Assembly (NCBI GenBank): GCA_937923345.1
Contig: CAKZVJ010000092.1
Coordinates: 1 to 61,481 of the forward strand
Origin: an uncultured Saprospiraceae bacterium
Lineage (GTDB): Bacteria > Bacteroidota > Bacteroidia > Chitinophagales > Saprospiraceae
Direction of reading: 5' to 3'
Length of the DNA: 61,481 bases
Shown here: in pieces, positions 34,979 through 46,100 of the stretch
How the letters are laid out: each line of letters starts with the position of its first letter
Position numbering within the stretch: position 1 is the first letter of the stretch
Position numbers and translations under genes: made by a program
The notes under the pieces: model-generated
The model's database searches: none
What the model was told of the DNA's origin: nothing
What the model saw: only the letters and a program-made list of their open reading frames with translations

Positions 34979-36544
34979 TTAAAACCAACGCCTAGAACTC
35001 CTTCTTCGCGTAGATTTTATTCCTAAAGCGCCTAGCAAACCTCTCGTCAGTTCTCTAGTAGCCGTTCTTCCTATCTGGTTAGCTACTTTAGTAAAAGTAC
35101 TTTGTCGTCGGCTAGAAGACCTAGAAGATGTAGTAGATTTCTCTGCTTTGGCTCTTTCTTTTTCAAGTTCTGCCTGATTCTCTTCTTTTTGAGCTTCTGC
35201 TATTTTGCCCTTCAGTACCTCGTAAGCGCTTTCTCGATCTATTTCTTCATTGTACTTATCTATGATCTCTGAGGCATCTAAGACGGCTTGGATTTCTGCC
35301 TTAGTCAATACATCCATTCTCGACTGTGGAGCTCTTAATAGGCAATGAACCAATGGTGTTGGAATACCTTTTTCATTCAAGACCGTCACAAAAGCTTCTC
35401 CTATACCCAGCGATGTCAACAATTCTTCTGTTTCATAATAATCACTAATCGGATAGTTTTGCGCCGCTAACTTAATGGCCTTTCTATCTTTAGCGGTAAA
35501 TGCTCTCAAGGCATGCTGCACTTTCATACCCAATTGACCAAGTACTTCATCTGGAATGTCATCTGGATTTTGAGTGACAAAGAATAGCCCTACACCTTTC
35601 GATCTGATCAATTTCACGATTGCTTCTAGTTGATCCCGTAAGGCATCTGATGCTTCACTGAATACTAGATGCGCTTCATCTATAAACATCACTAAGCGAG
35701 GCTTATCGGCGTCTCCTTGTTCCGGTAGTGTAGCGTATATCTCCGCCAACATTTGTAGCATAAACGTGGAGAATAATTTCGGCTTATCCTGGATGTCGGT
35801 TAGTCTGACTATGGATACCATACCCTTTCCGTCTTTATCTTGTCTGATTAGATCTTCCACTTCAAAGGATGTTTCTCCAAAAAACTTATCTGCCCCTTGC
35901 TGCTCTAATTCTATTATCTTTCTAGTGATCGTACCCACAGAAGCAGAAGATATCTTTCCATATTCTTCTTCAAACTCATCCTTCCCCGCATCTAAGACAA
36001 ACTTCAATGTTTCCTTTATATCTTTTAGATCTAACAAAGGAAGTTTCTTGTCATCACAATACTTAAATATCACAGATACGATTCCAGACTGTGTATCATT
36101 GAGATCCAAAATCTTGGAAAACAATACGGGCCCAAACTCAGAGACAGTAGCTCTTAATCGAGCGCCTTTCTCACCTGAAAGTGTCAAAAATTCTACAGGA
36201 CTATTTCCAGCTTCGAAGGGGATACCGATGCTCTCATGCCGCTCATCTATTTTTGGATGTCCATCACTTGCAGCAGCTATTCCACTTAGATCCCCTTTGA
36301 TATCCATCATCAACACGGGCACCCCTTGACTGGATAATTGCTCCGCTATGATCTGTAAAGTTTTTGTCTTACCAGACCCTGTAGCGCCGGCTATGAGCCC
36401 GTGACGATTCATCGTTTTCAAAGGTAGGTTGACTAAGCTATTCGTTTGGCATTCACCATTCAGCATAGCTCCCCCTAGCGTAAAAAAAGGCCCTTCAAAA
36501 GTATAGCCCTCTGCGATTTCCGATAAAAATTTTTCTTTTGACAT
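34979..36544 (-). CDS. HerA-like (DUF853) ATPase
   Basis: A 521-residue cytoplasmic ATPase with Walker A GATGSGKT (53-60), a Walker B LVMFIDEAHLVF, and the family blocks LMMDIKGDLSGIAA and VTQNPDDIPDEVLGQLGMKVQHALRAFTAKDRKAI. It matches the DUF853/HerA C-terminal group related to FtsK/HerA DNA translocases. The C-terminal ~70 residues are a charged coiled-coil stretch and a serine/arginine-rich basic tail (ending TRRRSSRRWF) that may bind nucleic acid or membrane. No NurA nuclease gene is adjacent. A non-specific nuclease gene lies 107 bp upstream on the same strand, though that enzyme is probably exported. Confidence 0.88.
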   Translation of the reverse strand: MSKEKFLSEIAEGYTFEGPFFTLGGAMLNGECQTNSLVNLPLKTMNRHGLIAGATGSGKTKTLQIIAEQLSSQGVPVLMMDIKGDLSGIAAASDGHPKIDERHESIGIPFEAGNSPVEFLTLSGEKGARLRATVSEFGPVLFSKILDLNDTQSGIVSVIFKYCDDKKLPLLDLKDIKETLKFVLDAGKDEFEEEYGKISSASVGTITRKIIELEQQGADKFFGETSFEVEDLIRQDKDGKGMVSIVRLTDIQDKPKLFSTFMLQMLAEIYATLPEQGDADKPRLVMFIDEAHLVFSEASDALRDQLEAIVKLIRSKGVGLFFVTQNPDDIPDEVLGQLGMKVQHALRAFTAKDRKAIKLAAQNYPISDYYETEELLTSLGIGEAFVTVLNEKGIPTPLVHCLLRAPQSRMDVLTKAEIQAVLDASEIIDKYNEEIDRESAYEVLKGKIAEAQKEENQAELEKERAKAEKSTTSSRSSSRRQSTFTKVANQIGRTATRELTRGLLGALGIKSTRRRSSRRWF

Positions 36545-36651
36545 TTTCGTTATTTATTTAACAATGGTTTGGTTTTAATTTATGTCTCTATTTTTGGACA
36601 AAAAATAAGAGATAAGTCACTAATCACAGTGATTTTATTGCGTTTCAATGC

Positions 36652-37548
36652 TTAATTATAATTCCATTTTTCACTTCTGATTCTGTATCTATTTTCATTG
36701 ACTTTCCATGCTTTTTTATCCAGATAAGACTCCAAGCGTTCCTCCTCTTTCGCCCCTAGCATACCTCGAAAAAAATCCAAGCCTGTTCGTCGCTCTACCT
36801 CATCAACAGAAACCATGAACTCACTTAGATGTTTATCTGAGGCTTCATTTTTCATGATAAAGCCAACAGCTCTAGGCGTACTTCCTTCTGTCATTAAGAC
36901 TTTGAAATATGCTGCCGGCACTGCTACATTATTTTGACCGATTACATCCTTAGGTTTTTCTGTCAAGACTGGACCGGTGACGATATTTATCACCTCAAAG
37001 TCTCTCACCCAATCCCTTGTTTGCTCTTCCAATTCTCGCCATATGCCACCGTTAAAATTATGAATCTGCGGACTCATATTGCTCATGAAAAATGTCTCCG
37101 ACATCGCCGTTTTATCAAAGTTCATATCCCCCGCTGGCACCATATGCCCCCTATCGTATCCAGATCGTTTATAGTCCAGCAGATCAGCAGACTGTGTGCT
37201 CACCTTCGGATCAGGCCTAAAGTCATCCTGCCTACTTACGTATGGGCCATTCATGATATCCTTTGTCATTCGATAGGCTACCCACTCCGCTTGTTCATAC
37301 TCCTCTATATAAGACAGACTATAAAATCTATGATGAACCAACTCTCCATTTACACTTGGCAGATTAGCAATGCGCGTATTCACTTCTAGAGGCTCATTTG
37401 TACTCGTAGTTGGTGGTTCAAAAACCTCTACATCAAGCACTCTAAAGACCATGTACAACACCCCTATCAGTATTGCAAAAATACCTCCTCTGGCTACGAT
37501 ACCGCCAGCATTACTCGATTGATGATGATTCCGCCTAAGTTTTGCCAT
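36652..37548 (-). CDS. Membrane-anchored DNA/RNA non-specific endonuclease
   Basis: A product of about 298 residues from the ATG at 37548 (MAKLRRNHHQ); an extension to 37578 adds ten residues. A single N-terminal helix (GGIFAILIGVLYMVFRVL) anchors it, and the beta-beta-alpha-metal nuclease domain of the NUC1/EndA family lies outside the cytoplasm. The catalytic block is GYDRGHMVPAGDM, with the general-base His in DRGH. The downstream N-x-G-G-I-W-RELE region supplies the metal-binding Asn. It probably degrades extracellular or periplasmic nucleic acid for nutrients or defence. Confidence 0.9.
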   Translation of the reverse strand: MAKLRRNHHQSSNAGGIVARGGIFAILIGVLYMVFRVLDVEVFEPPTTSTNEPLEVNTRIANLPSVNGELVHHRFYSLSYIEEYEQAEWVAYRMTKDIMNGPYVSRQDDFRPDPKVSTQSADLLDYKRSGYDRGHMVPAGDMNFDKTAMSETFFMSNMSPQIHNFNGGIWRELEEQTRDWVRDFEVINIVTGPVLTEKPKDVIGQNNVAVPAAYFKVLMTEGSTPRAVGFIMKNEASDKHLSEFMVSVDEVERRTGLDFFRGMLGAKEEERLESYLDKKAWKVNENRYRIRSEKWNYN

Positions 37549-37620
37549 TATCTGCTTTGAAATGAACAAAATTAACAAAGTTTTTGTGATTCATAAAATC
37601 CTAATAATCAAGATATTTGA

Positions 37621-37664
37621 AGAAACGATCTTATATTTTTGAAGAAGCGATCTTATATTTTTGA
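37621..37664. repeat. 22-bp tandem duplication
   Basis: Two adjacent units of AGAAxCGATCTTATATTTTTGA differ at one base. They lie just upstream of the nuclease gene, next to the structured element at 37668. Confidence 0.7.
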
Positions 37665-37667
37665 CTT

Positions 37668-37838
37668 ATTGGAGGTGCCTCCTTCTTCGCCGAAAAGGCT
37701 CATCAGGAGTCGTGCCATCCATGACTGCGCTTCGCTTCGGTCCTGCACCTACCTAACGGTTAGGTTTGGACTATGGTCTAAAGACCATATCATTCCTACC
37801 ACTCACCCGTTAGTTTTTGCTGCTGTAGGGGTATAGTG
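37668..37838 (-). repeat. Possible CGCCCAAA-family element, copy E (diverged)
   Basis: On the minus strand it reads GTGAGTGGTAGGAATGATATGG, then a TATGGTCT/AGACCATA hairpin, a CTAACCGTTAG palindrome, GGACCGAAGCGAAGCGCAGTC, GGATGGCACGACTCCTGATG, and an end GGCACCTCCAATAAG. The order of blocks resembles copies A-C, but the end has drifted. It lies directly after the tamB stop codon. Confidence 0.4.
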
Positions 37839-37856
37839 TATCAAGATGGGGCTGGC

Positions 37857-40800
37857 CTATCCCTTTTTTATTCCTGCAATAGCAGACTTCGTTTTATTCT
37901 TGAAGCCCTTGAAGAACTCGTTCCAAGTATCAAATTCGTATCGATAATTGAGTCCAAAACCACTCTGTCTCTGTGGCCCTAAAAAAGTAATGTCATTCTT
38001 ATTATAGACCAACAACTTAAATCGTCTATCCTTCGTGATAACCCACTCTACGATTACATCAAATGTATTCAATGCCGCTGTTGAACCATTGAAGTAGGTA
38101 GCATCGCCTATACCAATATCAGTACCTATCTTTATGGCTAGTCGCTCTTTAAATAGATAATTTTTCAGCTGCAAGGATAGCTCACTTGCTCGATTGGTAT
38201 TGAGTGCACCAATTCCCGTCGCGCCTTGATCATAGACCGAATAATTCACATTAAATTCGGCACGGGTAAATACTCCATTTTCTTCTAGGATATCTGCAAG
38301 AAGTTCTGACACGTAAAGCGACAATTGATTAGATAAAAATTGTGAGACGGTATTAACTCCAAAATTCACAAAATCATCGGACCCAAAAACAGCCTCATTT
38401 GTTGGCAAGAAGCTACCAATGACCATCAATCCAAAAACTTGTCGATTGAGTTCATTTTCATCCTTATTGAGCACCAACAATTTGCTATCTACATACCCTT
38501 TTATTTCTCCCGCCAACTCAGGGAACTCCATTTCAAATTCAATCTCTGGGGCAAACAAATCTCCTTTTAAAAACATCGACAAATCTACGGTAGTCGTATT
38601 TCTTGCCTCAGTGGCTAAACCATCATTAACATTGCCCTCTAAAAATTCTGCTATTAGATTAAATACCGACGTTCTGAGACCAACATACTCCGCTTCTAAA
38701 TTAATCTGAGCTGTGTAAGGGTCTCCATCCCAAACAATACTACCTCCACGTTTTACTTGAAAAGGTTTATTAAACTTTACTAAATCTCTGTAGGAGTAGG
38801 TGAAAAGGTACTGTCCTTCTTCTATCTCATAATTACCATACATAGTGAACTCACCCGTTCGAGTATTCCTGATTTCTATATTACCTCTACCCCTACCTTT
38901 TACGATATCACCAGCTTCTTCATCAAATATGAGCTGCGCATCTACTGCTTCCGTGATTTCCAAATTGAGAAGTATATTTACACCACGCAATTCAAAAAAG
39001 TCTTCTTCAACAATGGCTACTTCTCTTTTTTTGAAGTTTATAAAGCCTAGTTCACTGCTTTCTTGCTCCGATTCGATAGGAATGAACATTTTGGTTCCAT
39101 CTAAAGTAACAGCGTTTATAGTAATGTCTGTCTGATTAAATGGCCCCTCAAACTTCACCGTCCCTTTCCCTAAGCCGATTCCGTAAAACAGTTCATTATC
39201 TTCCTTATCTGTGTCCAAGGCTAAAAATCTAGGTGCATCTATTTCTAGATCCAAAACCATGTCTTTTAGATTTGTATGATATACTCCCCCATTTAGAACG
39301 GCTTCATTTCCAAATTTATCTTTTACTATTCCGCCTGTACCATCTAGCAAGGTCTTAGTCACCTTGACTATACCATCTTCTACATAGTACCTAGTGCCTA
39401 AATAATCTACGTCAAAGGCACCTTGATAAATTCTCAGATCTCCTTCAGAATTAATATCCGAGGGGAATCCACTCAATTTGACATCAGCATCGACCAGACC
39501 CACCGTATTTGACAAACCTGAGGGTATGAAATATTCTAATAGACTCAAAGGGACAGCGTTACCTCCAATATCAAAATCAAAATAATTGTCTTTTAAATCT
39601 AAGTTTTGCTTTCGGTTTTTATTTGGCGGTACATAATATCCCTCAGCCAGTATTTGCTGGTCGTCCTTGGTAAGGGAAAGGTAAGTTTGAACCTTGTGCT
39701 CTAAACTAGGCAATCGAGCACTTAAGTTCAAGACTCCCCAGTCATCCTCAAATATCTTAAGCGTATCCATCTCCAAATTGAGTGCAAATCCTTTTAAATC
39801 AAATACATCTTCAGCCGATATATCTAATGAAAAATCTCCGTCAAAATAAAGCTTATCGTAATTAGTAAATTGATTGATCTCCTCTAAATCAAAATTTTCT
39901 AAACTCACTTTTATGCCTTTATTGCCTTTGTTATCTATGCGTACATCTTGCGATCCATTGGATAAGACGAAATTATCAATGTCAACAAAGTCAGTCCCGA
40001 AACGGATAGAATTTTCATCAGTTACATCCCAGTCTTGACCCAAGAAAGTAAGATTCGATGGTAGGAAATTGAGCTCAAAAACTTTATTTTCAAGCACTTG
40101 TAAGGAGCCATTGACTATTAAATTATAGACCTCAGCTTTATCATCGTTTATATTTAAATTAAAGCCTATTTTATCGCCGTGCGCATCCGCCGATAGACTA
40201 TAGGCAGGCAATTCTTGACCTTGCTTTAAGGTGGTCTGCCATACTCCTAATATCAACTCTGTATCTACTTCATTTGCCTCTAAAAGAACATTCACATTTT
40301 GAAAATTATTCTCATCGAAAGTAAAACTGGGTATTGCCGCAAGTAGAGAAAGCGAATCTGTATAAGAACTAAAATAACCTGACGCTTTCATATCTCTAAC
40401 GGTGTCTATTCGGTTATCCAAAAAATAGGTTAAATTTTCAGAATCGAATACCTCCAAATCAAAATTTAGTTGCATATCATTGTATGACTTTCCAGTCAAA
40501 CCAAGATTCAATCTTTCTGCATACTCAGGAAACTTTACAACCAAATAATCTTGTAGTGCGAAGGCTATTTTATCTACTTCATATTCTCCTGCTAAGTCAA
40601 GGTTAAGCAATTCACTTTCTAGATGTAGCTTCTTGTTGTGCTCCCCTTCTATTATAGAAGTCAACGCGATGGTATCTAGACTATAATTAAGGCCTTCCTC
40701 TTCAATAGAAATTTTAAAATCTGACAGATATATTTCACCAGTTATGTCTGACACTTTTTCCCCGATGACATCTATATCAATGCCACCAGACAAAGTGATG

Positions 40801-42800
40801 TTTTTCTCGCTTAGATTAAGTTTCTTAAAATCAATGTTTTTTACCTTTGATTTAAAGTTGTATTCTGGTTTTTCGCCCGCAAAACTTATCCGCCCACCAA
40901 AATCTAAATTAATATTTTCATCGTCTATCACTAAGTCGCCATCAAACTCATTTTTATCCAACCGGCCAAGCAATTTGATATTTTCATATCGGTAGCCCTT
41001 GTACGTAAACTCCTCCATGGTGGCGCTCAAGTTAGCAGAAGCTACATCTCGTTTCAATCCGATCCCTTCTTTTACATATGCGGAAATGGTCATATTTCCA
41101 AACTGACTATCCCCCGTCCAGGTCGCTAAATCAAAATCTTTCAGATTTAATTTCCCTCCATATTTCGCACTCTCCACCCCTTCCGTCAGGGTAAACTGCA
41201 CATCAGAAGAAACCTCTCCAAGGTCCGTTTTCAAATCTCCAAACGCAACAAAATCATTGAAGAAACCAGTGAATTGGCCATTAAAATTCAGGTTTCCAAG
41301 TTTATCAAAGTTAGGGGGTAAAACAAAATTAGGTATGAGCTGCCGCAAGGATGTGATGGCTACATCAATTTCGTTAATCTTTAAGTTCAAGTACTCCTCA
41401 TTTCTAACAGTAAGATTTCTGATATTGAAATCTCCATTAAAGGTCAACTTATCACTCAATTGTACATTAAGGTCAGTTCCTCTCAAATTGTTGATTCTTC
41501 CAGAAAGCTTTCCATCCAACAAAAGTGATTCATCTTCATATAAAGCTAAAAATTCGTTCTGCTTCAGATTTTCTCCAAAAAAAAGGACATCCTTTACCCC
41601 AATCTTGGATGAATTGAACTCTGAGGTAATGAATATTTTATCGGGAAACTCAGAAAAGCTGTCGAAGTTTCTATACTTCAAGGATAAATTTTCTCCAAAG
41701 GTGCTATAGGGAGTACTGACTCGATAATTACTAACAGTTATTTTTTGGTCGCTTATTTGTATATCCTCAATTCGGAATTGATCAATTTTAAACCCACTCT
41801 TTTCTCTTACAGAAAAGCTTGCTAAGCTGCCAATTACTAAGTCCTTATTATAGTTCAAATTCTTGAATTGAAAATTCAAATCATCAAACTCAACATCTCT
41901 AAAGTTGATAACCTCCTTTGGTACGAAAGCAGCATCAGCCCCTCTCGTATTTTTAAAATTAAGTTTGCTATTACTAACCATAAAATCCTGAATAGTAAAA
42001 ACAAATGGTTTTGCTAAGGTATCGATTAGAATTTCCTCTTCCATTTTTCTTTCAGCATCTTGGTTAAAGAAGTCTGTGAACAAGGTTTCATTTCTATCGT
42101 ATTCATGGATATTGAGCTGCAAACCATTTACCCTTATATCTTCGATATTGAATAAATTTTCATTGAGCTCAAAATCTTCAAAAAATATTTTTGCATTTTG
42201 GAGGCAGGCATTGATGTCTTGTCCACGTAAACGATCATTTTGGACAAAGCAAATGTTTTTAAAATTGAGTTGATCAAGATTTAATTCAAAAGACTTAAAT
42301 GCTTCTCTGGTATTATCAGAATCATTATTGAAGTTGGAGTTAGTCTTCAGCTTTTCTGCTAGCAACTGAATATTATTGACAAATACACCAGAATCTCTTC
42401 GAATCTTTACAAATCCATTGTCCAATGAAATTTCATTGATAGAGACTCTACCGCTTAAAAGGGACTTCCAATCAACATTAAGGTCAACATCAAGTTGCTC
42501 ACTGTAAATTAGAGTGTCTTGGTTATAGTCTTGGATATAAAACTTAGAGAAAGACAGATTATCAAAAAAGTCAAGATCAATTCTATCGATTGCAACTTTA
42601 GTATCGAGCCGCATAGACAAGTCATTAGTCACTTTTTTGATGGCCCAATTTTGAAAATCTTCATCTTGAACAACCAAGCCTGTCAAAATGGTAAGTAAGG
42701 TAAAAAGCAACAGCATAACTGCAAGAAAACGCAGTAATCTGCCCAAGAAGGATCCCTTCTTTTGCTGGTCTATGCTATTTTCTTCAGAATTTGTACTCAT
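37857..42800 (-). CDS. tamB: TamB/AsmA-like translocation and assembly module protein
   Basis: A very large (1647 aa) envelope protein. A short cytoplasmic start and one transmembrane helix (FLAVMLLLFTLLTILTGLVV, about 27-46) are followed by a long repetitive beta-rich region of the AsmA type (recurring LNLDGFV-, DLNVDWKSLLSGRV- and GNLNFNGQF-like strands). The C-terminal DUF490/TamB domain contains MYGNYEIEEGQYLFTYSYRDLVKFNKPFQVKRGGSIVWDGDPYTAQINLEAEY and closes with beta strands. Such proteins bridge the inner and outer membranes and help lipid transport or outer-membrane protein assembly. It is divergent from the large T9SS adhesin gene. A TamA-type partner is not in the window. Confidence 0.92.
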   Translation of the reverse strand: MSTNSEENSIDQQKKGSFLGRLLRFLAVMLLLFTLLTILTGLVVQDEDFQNWAIKKVTNDLSMRLDTKVAIDRIDLDFFDNLSFSKFYIQDYNQDTLIYSEQLDVDLNVDWKSLLSGRVSINEISLDNGFVKIRRDSGVFVNNIQLLAEKLKTNSNFNNDSDNTREAFKSFELNLDQLNFKNICFVQNDRLRGQDINACLQNAKIFFEDFELNENLFNIEDIRVNGLQLNIHEYDRNETLFTDFFNQDAERKMEEEILIDTLAKPFVFTIQDFMVSNSKLNFKNTRGADAAFVPKEVINFRDVEFDDLNFQFKNLNYNKDLVIGSLASFSVREKSGFKIDQFRIEDIQISDQKITVSNYRVSTPYSTFGENLSLKYRNFDSFSEFPDKIFITSEFNSSKIGVKDVLFFGENLKQNEFLALYEDESLLLDGKLSGRINNLRGTDLNVQLSDKLTFNGDFNIRNLTVRNEEYLNLKINEIDVAITSLRQLIPNFVLPPNFDKLGNLNFNGQFTGFFNDFVAFGDLKTDLGEVSSDVQFTLTEGVESAKYGGKLNLKDFDLATWTGDSQFGNMTISAYVKEGIGLKRDVASANLSATMEEFTYKGYRYENIKLLGRLDKNEFDGDLVIDDENINLDFGGRISFAGEKPEYNFKSKVKNIDFKKLNLSEKNITLSGGIDIDVIGEKVSDITGEIYLSDFKISIEEEGLNYSLDTIALTSIIEGEHNKKLHLESELLNLDLAGEYEVDKIAFALQDYLVVKFPEYAERLNLGLTGKSYNDMQLNFDLEVFDSENLTYFLDNRIDTVRDMKASGYFSSYTDSLSLLAAIPSFTFDENNFQNVNVLLEANEVDTELILGVWQTTLKQGQELPAYSLSADAHGDKIGFNLNINDDKAEVYNLIVNGSLQVLENKVFELNFLPSNLTFLGQDWDVTDENSIRFGTDFVDIDNFVLSNGSQDVRIDNKGNKGIKVSLENFDLEEINQFTNYDKLYFDGDFSLDISAEDVFDLKGFALNLEMDTLKIFEDDWGVLNLSARLPSLEHKVQTYLSLTKDDQQILAEGYYVPPNKNRKQNLDLKDNYFDFDIGGNAVPLSLLEYFIPSGLSNTVGLVDADVKLSGFPSDINSEGDLRIYQGAFDVDYLGTRYYVEDGIVKVTKTLLDGTGGIVKDKFGNEAVLNGGVYHTNLKDMVLDLEIDAPRFLALDTDKEDNELFYGIGLGKGTVKFEGPFNQTDITINAVTLDGTKMFIPIESEQESSELGFINFKKREVAIVEEDFFELRGVNILLNLEITEAVDAQLIFDEEAGDIVKGRGRGNIEIRNTRTGEFTMYGNYEIEEGQYLFTYSYRDLVKFNKPFQVKRGGSIVWDGDPYTAQINLEAEYVGLRTSVFNLIAEFLEGNVNDGLATEARNTTTVDLSMFLKGDLFAPEIEFEMEFPELAGEIKGYVDSKLLVLNKDENELNRQVFGLMVIGSFLPTNEAVFGSDDFVNFGVNTVSQFLSNQLSLYVSELLADILEENGVFTRAEFNVNYSVYDQGATGIGALNTNRASELSLQLKNYLFKERLAIKIGTDIGIGDATYFNGSTAALNTFDVIVEWVITKDRRFKLLVYNKNDITFLGPQRQSGFGLNYRYEFDTWNEFFKGFKNKTKSAIAGIKKG

Positions 42801-43107
42801 TGAACGCGCTAAATTACGGCTATATAATTATAACAACGTATTTATCCAGAATACTGCCTAAAAAAACTGAATTAACATTAAATTAATAGCATTTGGAAAA
42901 GTCACATTTGTTATCAATTTTAACTAAAAAAATCAATTTCTTGCCCACCTTTTTGATGATTTTTCACGTATACTTGCATATCCTTAGAATATATAAAGTT
43001 TAGCAGTAACAATTTACTCCCTTAAGCCACAACCAGTTACACAGTAAAGCAGAATCCGACAGTAATAACGCAGTTATTATTAATTAACACTCAATGCATT
43101 AAATGTT
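42801..43107. other. Divergent promoter region of tamB and the surface hydrolase
   Basis: An AT-rich 307-bp gap with no frame of interest. A near-match to the -7 box, TATACTTG (one mismatch), lies near 42970 on the plus strand. Confidence 0.35.
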
Positions 43108-46100
43108 ATGGAAATACGTAATACATTCCTCCTTGTGTTATTTTTATTCTTTGGACAGTTTACAGGAATCACTCAAGTAAGTACCACCGCGCATGATTAT
43201 ATCCCTCCGTATAACGGCAGCTTTGGATATGGAGTAAATTTTGGTGGCTACGGAACTTCAAGTAATGTAAACGTAAATGGAGAGTTTGTCCCTTGGTTGG
43301 ATGAAGAACTAGCAGAAATAGCCACTGGTAATCCAGCAGCAGGCATCCCTGGGGCTGGCGTAACTTCAGTTAGGCTTGGCTTTCCAGATAGCTTTGCTAG
43401 CCAATATGGATTTGATATTAGGCTACAAGCATTCAATAGATATAACGAACTAGGTCTCAAGGATCATACTATGTTCCTAAATGGACCTGCTGTCGCACAT
43501 CGGGATCTTACAGAATATTGCCCTGGAGTACCTTCTGCAATTTTCAAAAATTTACATACCCCGATTTGGGACAACGGAGCTAATGGTACACCTTATAATG
43601 ACCAAAATTTCTATGCGAAATATGTCTATGAAACTGTAGCGACCTACGGAAAATGGGTAAAATACTGGGAAGTATGGAATGAACCTGACTTTACAGACTC
43701 TACAAATAGTACCGCTGACCCTGGAGTACCAGGAAATTGGTGGACGAATGACCCTAACCCTTGCGAACTAAATGGAGCATTTGGAATTAGAGCACCAATC
43801 TCTCATTATGTGAGAATGCTACGTATCACTTATGAGATAGTCAAGACCCTATACCCTGAAAGTTATGTAGCAACAGGAGGACTAGGGTATCCGAGTTTTC
43901 TCGATGCCATACTAAGAAATACGGATAATCCAAACAATGGAGACGTTTCTGCGGAATATCCTTTAAAGGGAGGTGCTTACTTCGATGTAGTGTCTTGGCA
44001 CTATTATCCTCATGTCGATGAAGCTTTCAAACTATGGAACCAAGATATCTTAGGATTTGATTATTTCAGGTATTCAGACGCTGCCTACGACGAATTCATA
44101 CAAAGAGATCGTGAATATGAAGCGGTCTTAGAATCAAGAGGTTACAATGGAACTACATTTCCCAGAAAGTTAAAAATCAATACAGAAACCAATCTTCCAA
44201 GAATAGAAGTACTAAGCACTAACTCTGCGGGAGGAAATCAACTACAAGCCAATTATAATATGAAGGTTATGTTTGCCTCACAGGCTGTTGGACTAGATCA
44301 TTTGCATCTTTATCACATAGGAGAATCTAGAGATGAGAATAATGTCTGGTTACCACAACATCAGTTTGATATGATGGGTCTATACAAAAATTTACTTACG
44401 CAAAATAAAAACACTGCGGAGCATACTCCAGCTGGTATAGGTCTCAAGACTATGTCTGATATCCTAAAAGGCTACTGGTATGATGCAGGAAAAACTAATC
44501 AGTTGCAATTGCCCTCCAACGTGAGAGGGGGTGCATTTTCAAATGCTAATGGAGAAACGACCTATATGTTATGGGCTAGGACCTTTAGAGATAGAAGTGA
44601 AGAAGCGTTCGTTACTTATACCTTCCCTCCTTCTGTGCCTTGGACTAGCAATAGTTCTGCCACGCTCCAGAAAAAGGGATGGAATCATTTTGCAACGAAC
44701 CAGACTTCAACCATCAGTTTTAACAATGTACAGTTGAATGGTAATCCTGCATTTTTCACATTAAATAGCGGTACCGTATCACAATGCGATGGATTGACTG
44801 TAAATGTAAACTCTGAAGTGCCAACGTGCTTTGGCTATACAAATGGTACTATCTCTGTAAGTGCATCCAATGGAGTTCAGCCGTATACCTTTCTATGGCA
44901 AGACGGATCTGGATCTCCACTACAAAACAATCTAGTATCAGGGACCTATTTTGTAACTGTTTCAGACGGAGCAGGTTGCACGGTGACTCAAAATATAGAG
45001 CTCAATTCACCTCCAGCAATGAATACGTCAATTCAAATACGAAATGAAACTATAGCAGGTCTAAGTAATGGCTCGCTTACTGCTTTCCCTTCTGGTGGGA
45101 GACCACCCTATTCATATTTTTGGTCAAATGGAGTGCAAAGTCAAACGAATCAAGGACTTGGAGCTGGCACCTATTCATTGACCGTAAATGATTCTAATGG
45201 CTGCCCAGTTATAAAACAAGCTGTAGTCGAGGCAGATGATATTGGATGTGGTACTTTCAATCTACAACTTTTTGATACAGACCTATCCTGTTTTAATGCT
45301 AATAATGGAACCATCTCTGCGAATGCTACTGGTGGAACTGGAACTATTTCTTACAAATGGAATACAGGTCAGATTACTGGGTTTGTACAAAACCTACCTA
45401 CAGGTACCTATAGAGTGACCGCTACTGATGAACTAGGTTGTTCAAAAGTAGCCAGCACAAGCATAACAAGTCCTACACAATTATCTCTTTTTGTAGCTCC
45501 TACTCAGCCATCTGCGGCAGGTACCGACAATGGAAGGGCTTCTGCTTTTGTTAACGGTGGTACTCCTCCATATAGTTATGTATGGAGTAATACTCAAACT
45601 TCCTCAACCATTGAAAATCTTGCACCAGGAATATATAGTGTAACCATTACGGATAATAATGGCTGCCAAGCTGTCGATCAAACTGAAATATTGAGCCCTG
45701 AAGCAAATTGTGAAGACCTAGAAGCCAGCATAGTATTTAGTGATCCAAGATGTCCTGGTACCAATACTGGTTTTGTTTCGGCTTCACCCATCAATGGAAC
45801 TCCTCCATTTCAATTCAAATGGAACACGGGAGCTACAAATCAGACGATTGGAAATCTGCCTGCAGGAACCTATTTTGTAACCATAACAGATGCTGCACAA
45901 TGCTCTGTACAATCTGCCCAAACACTTAGTCCAAAAGCTCCTATATCCATAGCAGTTGACATTAATCCTGCATCTGGAAATGGTATAAATGATGGTGGTG
46001 CCATCCTCAATGTAAGCGGAGGAACTGCACCATATCGCGCCGTGTGGAGTAATGGATTGGAGGGACTAACCGTTACTGGATTAAGTCCAGGAGCATATAA

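Noticed and set aside
37639-37836. 65-residue frame after tamB
   Set aside because: It is built from the tandem repeat and the hairpins of the structured element at 37668.
38419-42273. Serine- and lysine-rich frames antisense to tamB
   Set aside because: They mirror the beta-strand codon pattern of tamB and have no independent support.
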